The translations under genes and the position numbers were made by a program. The notes under the pieces were generated by a model, which saw only the letters and a program-made list of their open reading frames with translations, searched no databases and had not been told where the DNA came from. A stretch of 64,000 bases of DNA, from positions 1 through 64,000 of the forward strand of contig DAOTUU010000021.1 of assembly GCA_034436555.1 (NCBI GenBank), read 5' to 3'. Origin of the DNA: JAFMJV01 sp034436555. GTDB taxonomy: Bacteria > Chloroflexota > Limnocylindria > Limnocylindrales > CSP1-4. Below, piece after piece: positions 60,338 to 64,000 of the stretch (position 1 is the first letter of the stretch; each line of letters begins with the position of its first letter).

Positions 60338-62683
60338 ATGGGCCGTTTCGAGCGCCTGGGCCGGCTCGTGGCACGCCGTCGCCGATGGGTGGTGGTGGCG
60401 TGGGGGCTGCTCGCCATCGTCGCGCTGCCCCTGGCACCGGCGGCGCCCGGCGTGCTCCGACCGGGTGGCTTCACCACCGATGACCTGGAGGCCGCGCGGG
60501 CCCGCACGCTGCTGGAGGAGCGCGTCGGCCTGCCTGCGTCGGCGCTCGTCATCGTCATCGAGAGCACCACGCACAGCGGTGCGGGCGATGCCGCGTTCGA
60601 GGCCGCGGCCGCGGCTGCCATCGCGGACGTGTCGCGCGCGGATCACGTGCTCGCGGTCCGGAGTCACGTCCTCGCACCCGAGCAGGTCGGCGCTGATGGC
60701 CGGGTGGTGTATGACGTGGTCGCGCTGGACCTCCCGCCCGACGATTCCCCGGACGCGCTGCGGCCGGTCGCCGCCGCGCTGCGCGATGTGCCCGGGGTGA
60801 GGACCGCGATCGCCGGCGGCCCGGCGTTCTATGGCGACATCCAGCACACATCCGAGCGAGACCTGCAGCGCTCCGAGATCATCTCGCTGCCGCTCGCGGG
60901 TCTGGCCCTGCTGCTCGTGTTCGGATCGGTGGTGGCGGCGGGCGTGCCCATCGTGACCGGTGGCCTCGCCGTCCTCGTGGCGCTGGCGGCGCTCGCCATC
61001 GTGGCGTCGCTCATCCCGATGAGCATCTTCGTGCTCAACCTCGCGACGCTGCTGGGCTTCGGACTGGGCGTGGACTACGCGCTGCTGCTCGCCAGCCGAT
61101 TCCGCGAGGAGCTGGCCGCACGCGGCGGAGGGCGCCAGGCGGACGGCGCCGTCGATGAGGCGGCCGTGGCCGATGCCGTGGCGGCGACCGTCACGACGGC
61201 AGGCCGCGCGGTGTTCTTCAGCGGCATCACGGTGCTGCTGGGCCTGTCCGGCCTGGTGCTGTTCGACTTCATGGTGCTTCGCTCGGTGGGCATCGCGGGC
61301 GCGCTCGTGGTCGGTTTCGCGGTGGCGGCGGCGCTCACCCTGCTGCCCGCCGGTCTCGCCATCCTGGGGCCGCGCATCGATGCGTTCCCGGTCCGGCTGG
61401 GGCTCCGGCGCGTGCGGCCAGGGCTGGCCGCGACGGGCCCGTCGGCGGTGCCCGCTGGCTCGTCCGGGGAGCCGGAGACCCCGATGGGTTTCTGGGGTCG
61501 CCTGGCCGAGCGGGTCATGGACCGGCCCGTCGCCGTGTTCGTGCCGACCCTGGCGCTGCTGGTCGCCCTGGGCCTGCCGTTCCTGCACGTCCGGTTCAAC
61601 GCGCCGGACGCGTCGATCCTGCCCCCATCGGTGCCCTCCCGCCAGGCGTACGACACGCTGCTGGCGACCTTCGGGGAGGGCGACTTCTCGCCGCTCCTGC
61701 TGACGGTTGAGACGGACGGGCCGGTCACGGACTCGGCCAACGTGGGTCGGCTGTATGACTACGCCCGCCGACTCGCCGACGACCCGCGGGTGAAGCGCGT
61801 CGACAGCATCGTGACGCTCGATCCGCGCCTGGGGCGCGCCCAGTACCAGCTGCTGTACTCGGTGGCGGGTGGACCCGGGGACCGGTTCGTGGCCCAGGCG
61901 CTTGCTGCGACCACGGCCGGCGACCTGACCGCGTTCACCATCACCACGTGGCATGGCGCGAACGACCCGGAGGCGCGCGCCCTGGTCCATGACCTGCGCC
62001 ACCCGGCGTCTTCGCTGGCGCCGCCGCCGGGTGTGAACGTGCTCGTGGGCGGAGGGGCCGCCGAGGTGGTGGACGTCGTGGACAGGGTGGCTGCCGACTT
62101 CCCGCGCACCGCGCTGTTCATCCTGGGCGCCACGTACCTGGTGCTGTTCCTGCTGCTTCGCTCGGTGTTCCTGCCGCTCAAGGCGATCGTCATGAACGGG
62201 CTGTCGATCCTCGCGTCGTTCGGGGCGCTCGTGTGGATCTTCCAGGACGGCAACCTGTCGGGGCCGCTGGGGTTCGCGCCGCTCGGGTTCGTGGAGACGA
62301 CGCTGCCGGTGATCCTGTTCTGCGTCCTGTTCGGGCTGTCCATGGACTACGAGGTGTTCCTGCTGTCCCGGATGAAGGAGGCGTGGGACCGGACCGGGGA
62401 CAACCGTGTTGCCGTGGCCCAGGGACTGGAGAAGAGCGGCCGGATCGTGACGTCGGCGGCGCTCATCGTGGTCGTGGTGGCGGGATCCTTCGCGTTCGCG
62501 GAGATCGTGCTCATCAAGGCGATGGGCCTGGGTGTGGCGATCGCGGTGGCCCTGGATGCGACCGTGGTGCGGGCGCTCCTGGTGCCGTCCACGATGCGCC
62601 TGCTGGGTCGCTGGAACTGGTGGATGCCGGCCCGGCTGGAGCGCTGGATCAGCGCCCGGCTGCCGGTGGTGGAGGGCGCCTGA
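60338..62683 (+). CDS. MMPL-family RND transporter
   Basis: 781 residues. Two halves, each with one N-terminal helix, an extracellular domain and a bundle of helices; the proton-relay motifs GLGVDYALLLASRFREE and GLSMDYEVFLLSRMKEAWD mark the two MMPL domains. Proteins of this type export lipids or lipid-like compounds. The two bases after osmC and the TGATG junction with the following lipoprotein gene indicate a three-gene unit, suggesting linked roles in envelope lipids. Confidence 0.94.
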   Translation: MGRFERLGRLVARRRRWVVVAWGLLAIVALPLAPAAPGVLRPGGFTTDDLEAARARTLLEERVGLPASALVIVIESTTHSGAGDAAFEAAAAAAIADVSRADHVLAVRSHVLAPEQVGADGRVVYDVVALDLPPDDSPDALRPVAAALRDVPGVRTAIAGGPAFYGDIQHTSERDLQRSEIISLPLAGLALLLVFGSVVAAGVPIVTGGLAVLVALAALAIVASLIPMSIFVLNLATLLGFGLGVDYALLLASRFREELAARGGGRQADGAVDEAAVADAVAATVTTAGRAVFFSGITVLLGLSGLVLFDFMVLRSVGIAGALVVGFAVAAALTLLPAGLAILGPRIDAFPVRLGLRRVRPGLAATGPSAVPAGSSGEPETPMGFWGRLAERVMDRPVAVFVPTLALLVALGLPFLHVRFNAPDASILPPSVPSRQAYDTLLATFGEGDFSPLLLTVETDGPVTDSANVGRLYDYARRLADDPRVKRVDSIVTLDPRLGRAQYQLLYSVAGGPGDRFVAQALAATTAGDLTAFTITTWHGANDPEARALVHDLRHPASSLAPPPGVNVLVGGGAAEVVDVVDRVAADFPRTALFILGATYLVLFLLLRSVFLPLKAIVMNGLSILASFGALVWIFQDGNLSGPLGFAPLGFVETTLPVILFCVLFGLSMDYEVFLLSRMKEAWDRTGDNRVAVAQGLEKSGRIVTSAALIVVVVAGSFAFAEIVLIKAMGLGVAIAVALDATVVRALLVPSTMRLLGRWNWWMPARLERWISARLPVVEGA

Positions 62684-64000
62684 TGAGACCCAGCATGTCC
62701 GGCCGACCCGACCGGTGCCGCGGGTCCGACCGGTGCCGCGGGTCTGGCGGCTTTGGCCGACCCGGCCTACCCGACCGCTTGGGCCGGTCCGACCGCCTTG
62801 GCCGACCCGGCCTACCCGACCGCTTGGGCCGGTCCGACCGCTTTGGCCGCCCCGACAGGTCCGGCCGCTCTGGCCGCCCCGACAGGTCCGGCCGCTTTGT
62901 CCACCCCGACCGGTCCGGCCTCGCCCGACTCCTGGTCGGGGCGCTGTGCGTCGTGGCCGCGGGCTGCACCGGGCCGATCCTGGCCAACCCGGTGCCGCCC
63001 GAGCCGATCATCGTGCGGCCCTCTGCGACACCGTCACGGGTGCCCGATCCGCAGCCCGTGGTCCTGCCGCGCGATGACGGACCGCACGACCGGCTCACCG
63101 AGTGGTGGTACGTCACGGGACACCTGGAGGCCGAGGACGGGCGGCGATTCGGCGTCGAGGACGTGATCTTCCGCGCCGAGCGGGGTGCCTTTCCGGTGAC
63201 CTGGGCCTCGCACCTCGCGCTGACCGATGAGACCGGTGGGCGGTTCCTGTACGACCAGCGCTCCGAGGTGGGGTCGCAGGTGGATCGCTCCGTGCCAGGG
63301 GCCGGCTACGACCTCGCCATCTCTGGTCAGAAGACGCCAGGCGTGGCGGACGCCGGGACAGTGCCCTGGACAATGGCCGGCGCCGGCGGCACGGACCGAC
63401 TGAGAGCGCTGGGGGTCGCGTCGGCGGGAGCCGGCGCCGGTGACCTGGGCGGCAGCGCGTTCGGGCTGGACCTGGCACTCGACGGGTCGGCGCTGCCGGT
63501 CACGCTCCACGATGGGGACGGCTACGTGGACTTCGGCCCTGCGGGGGGTTCGTACTACTACTCGCGGCCGCACATGGCCGCGTCGGGGACGGTGACGCTG
63601 GGCGGGGAGACACTGCCGGTCACGGGCAGTGCCTGGTTCGACCACCAGTGGGGCGATTTCATCGCCGTGGGCGGCGGCGGCTGGGACTGGCTCGCCATCA
63701 ACCTGGACGACGGCGTGGCGCTGACACTGTCGCTGGTCCGGTCCGCGGACGGGTCGTACCCCCTGGTGTACGGCACCCTCACGCGGCCGGACGGGTCCGC
63801 GGAGCACCTGGCGCGGGACGCCTTCACCGTCGAGGTGACCAGGGAGTGGACATCGCCATCGACGCACGCAGTGTATCCGGCCGGGTGGCGGGTGACGGTG
63901 CCTGGCGAGGACCTCGTGGTGGATCTGGCGCCTGCCCTGGCCGACCAGGAGCTGGACACCCGGGCCACCACCGGTGTCGTGTACTGGGAGGGCTCGCAGA
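62683..64000 (+). CDS. CrtC/AttH-like lipocalin-fold lipoprotein with Arg-rich repeat N-terminus (partial)
   Basis: Open to the window end (439 codons seen). The start ATG shares one base with the MMPL stop. Residues 1 to about 78 are Arg/Gly/Asp/Ser-rich repeats; then comes a hydrophobic stretch ending in the lipobox VVAAGC (Cys94). The rest matches the CrtC/AttH family (carotenoid 1,2-hydratase-like; lipocalin-like): EWWYVTGHLEAEDGRRFGVE, SHLALTDETGGRF, and GSAWFDHQWGDFIAVGGGGWDW. Such proteins bind hydrophobic compounds; real enzymatic hydration is not implied. The Arg-rich stretch before a lipoprotein signal is unusual, and translation might start later. Confidence 0.8.
   Translation, partial: MRPSMSGRPDRCRGSDRCRGSGGFGRPGLPDRLGRSDRLGRPGLPDRLGRSDRFGRPDRSGRSGRPDRSGRFVHPDRSGLARLLVGALCVVAAGCTGPILANPVPPEPIIVRPSATPSRVPDPQPVVLPRDDGPHDRLTEWWYVTGHLEAEDGRRFGVEDVIFRAERGAFPVTWASHLALTDETGGRFLYDQRSEVGSQVDRSVPGAGYDLAISGQKTPGVADAGTVPWTMAGAGGTDRLRALGVASAGAGAGDLGGSAFGLDLALDGSALPVTLHDGDGYVDFGPAGGSYYYSRPHMAASGTVTLGGETLPVTGSAWFDHQWGDFIAVGGGGWDWLAINLDDGVALTLSLVRSADGSYPLVYGTLTRPDGSAEHLARDAFTVEVTREWTSPSTHAVYPAGWRVTVPGEDLVVDLAPALADQELDTRATTGVVYWEGSQ
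62709..62897. repeat. In-frame minisatellites in the lipoprotein N-terminus (periods 18, 45, 27)
   Basis: 18-bp copies at 62709 and 62727, 45-bp copies at 62753 and 62798, and 27-bp copies at 62844 and 62871. All periods are multiples of three, so the frame is kept. Confidence 0.85.

Overview
The window is bacterial, very GC-rich DNA with coding density on both strands, short or overlapping gene junctions (many GTGA/ATGA overlaps) and frequent GTG starts. The gene repertoire fits a free-living high-GC bacterium: a CysO/CysM-type sulfur-carrier cysteine pathway, a SUF cluster led by an Rrf2 regulator, BMP-type nucleoside ABC transport, an isocitrate dehydrogenase with the extra C-terminal domain of the Thermus/Rickettsia type, and many promoters whose -10 hexamer lies 6-9 bases before the start codon. 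I suspect Chloroflexota or a neighbouring high-GC phylum, but this rests on general resemblance and not on a marker gene. No rRNA, tRNA or CRISPR array was seen.

Layout. 1-4540 (all minus): the N-terminal part of a Ca2+-type P-type ATPase, isocitrate dehydrogenase, purE and purK. 4592-13530: an accessory stretch with two paralogous secreted Asp-box/pentapeptide-repeat proteins flanking a vapBC toxin-antitoxin pair, a frameshifted and truncated second purK, a META-type lipoprotein, a deleted second vapBC now reduced to an antitoxin-toxin chimera, and an SDR dehydrogenase. 13671-22671 (plus): a BKACE enzyme, a nucleoside hydrolase, a 15-bp inverted-repeat-bounded noncoding element, an ECF S-like membrane protein, and a BMP/ATPase/two-permease importer followed by a yeast-type cytosine deaminase. 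22724-28748: a PP-loop protein, a JAMM protease, an unknown gene, and a second PP-loop copy with one in-frame stop. 27542-33306: a dipeptide/oligopeptide ABC importer with one ATPase on the opposite strand, and a ParE-like toxin remnant. 34021-35510: mazEF beside a divergent purine nucleoside phosphorylase.

36056-41779 (minus): two linked sulfur modules, E1-rhodanese/CysO/CysM and Rrf2/SufC/SufS/SufU, the latter without sufB or sufD. 42022-49616: metabolic and regulatory genes (HIBADH-family dehydrogenase, VOC protein, AraC regulator, BI-1 protein, PduO adenosyltransferase, SufT/MIP18-like protein, sulfatase, DUF433). 49616-59722: membrane proteins, a beta-lactamase-fold hydrolase, an MFS exporter, a PAS-GGDEF-EAL protein, lysine 2,3-aminomutase with its own promoter and leader hairpin, and an orphan Flp pilin. 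59880-64000: OsmC, an MMPL transporter and a CrtC/AttH-like lipoprotein whose N-terminus is built from in-frame DNA repeats, cut by the window edge.

Functional threads: nucleobase/nucleoside salvage (nucleoside hydrolase, importer, cytosine deaminase, PNP-like protein, PurEK) and sulfur/Fe-S handling (CysO system, JAMM protease, SUF genes, MIP18-like protein) recur. GC-rich minisatellites sit at many gene boundaries. Where tandem repeats fall inside genes, their periods are multiples of three.
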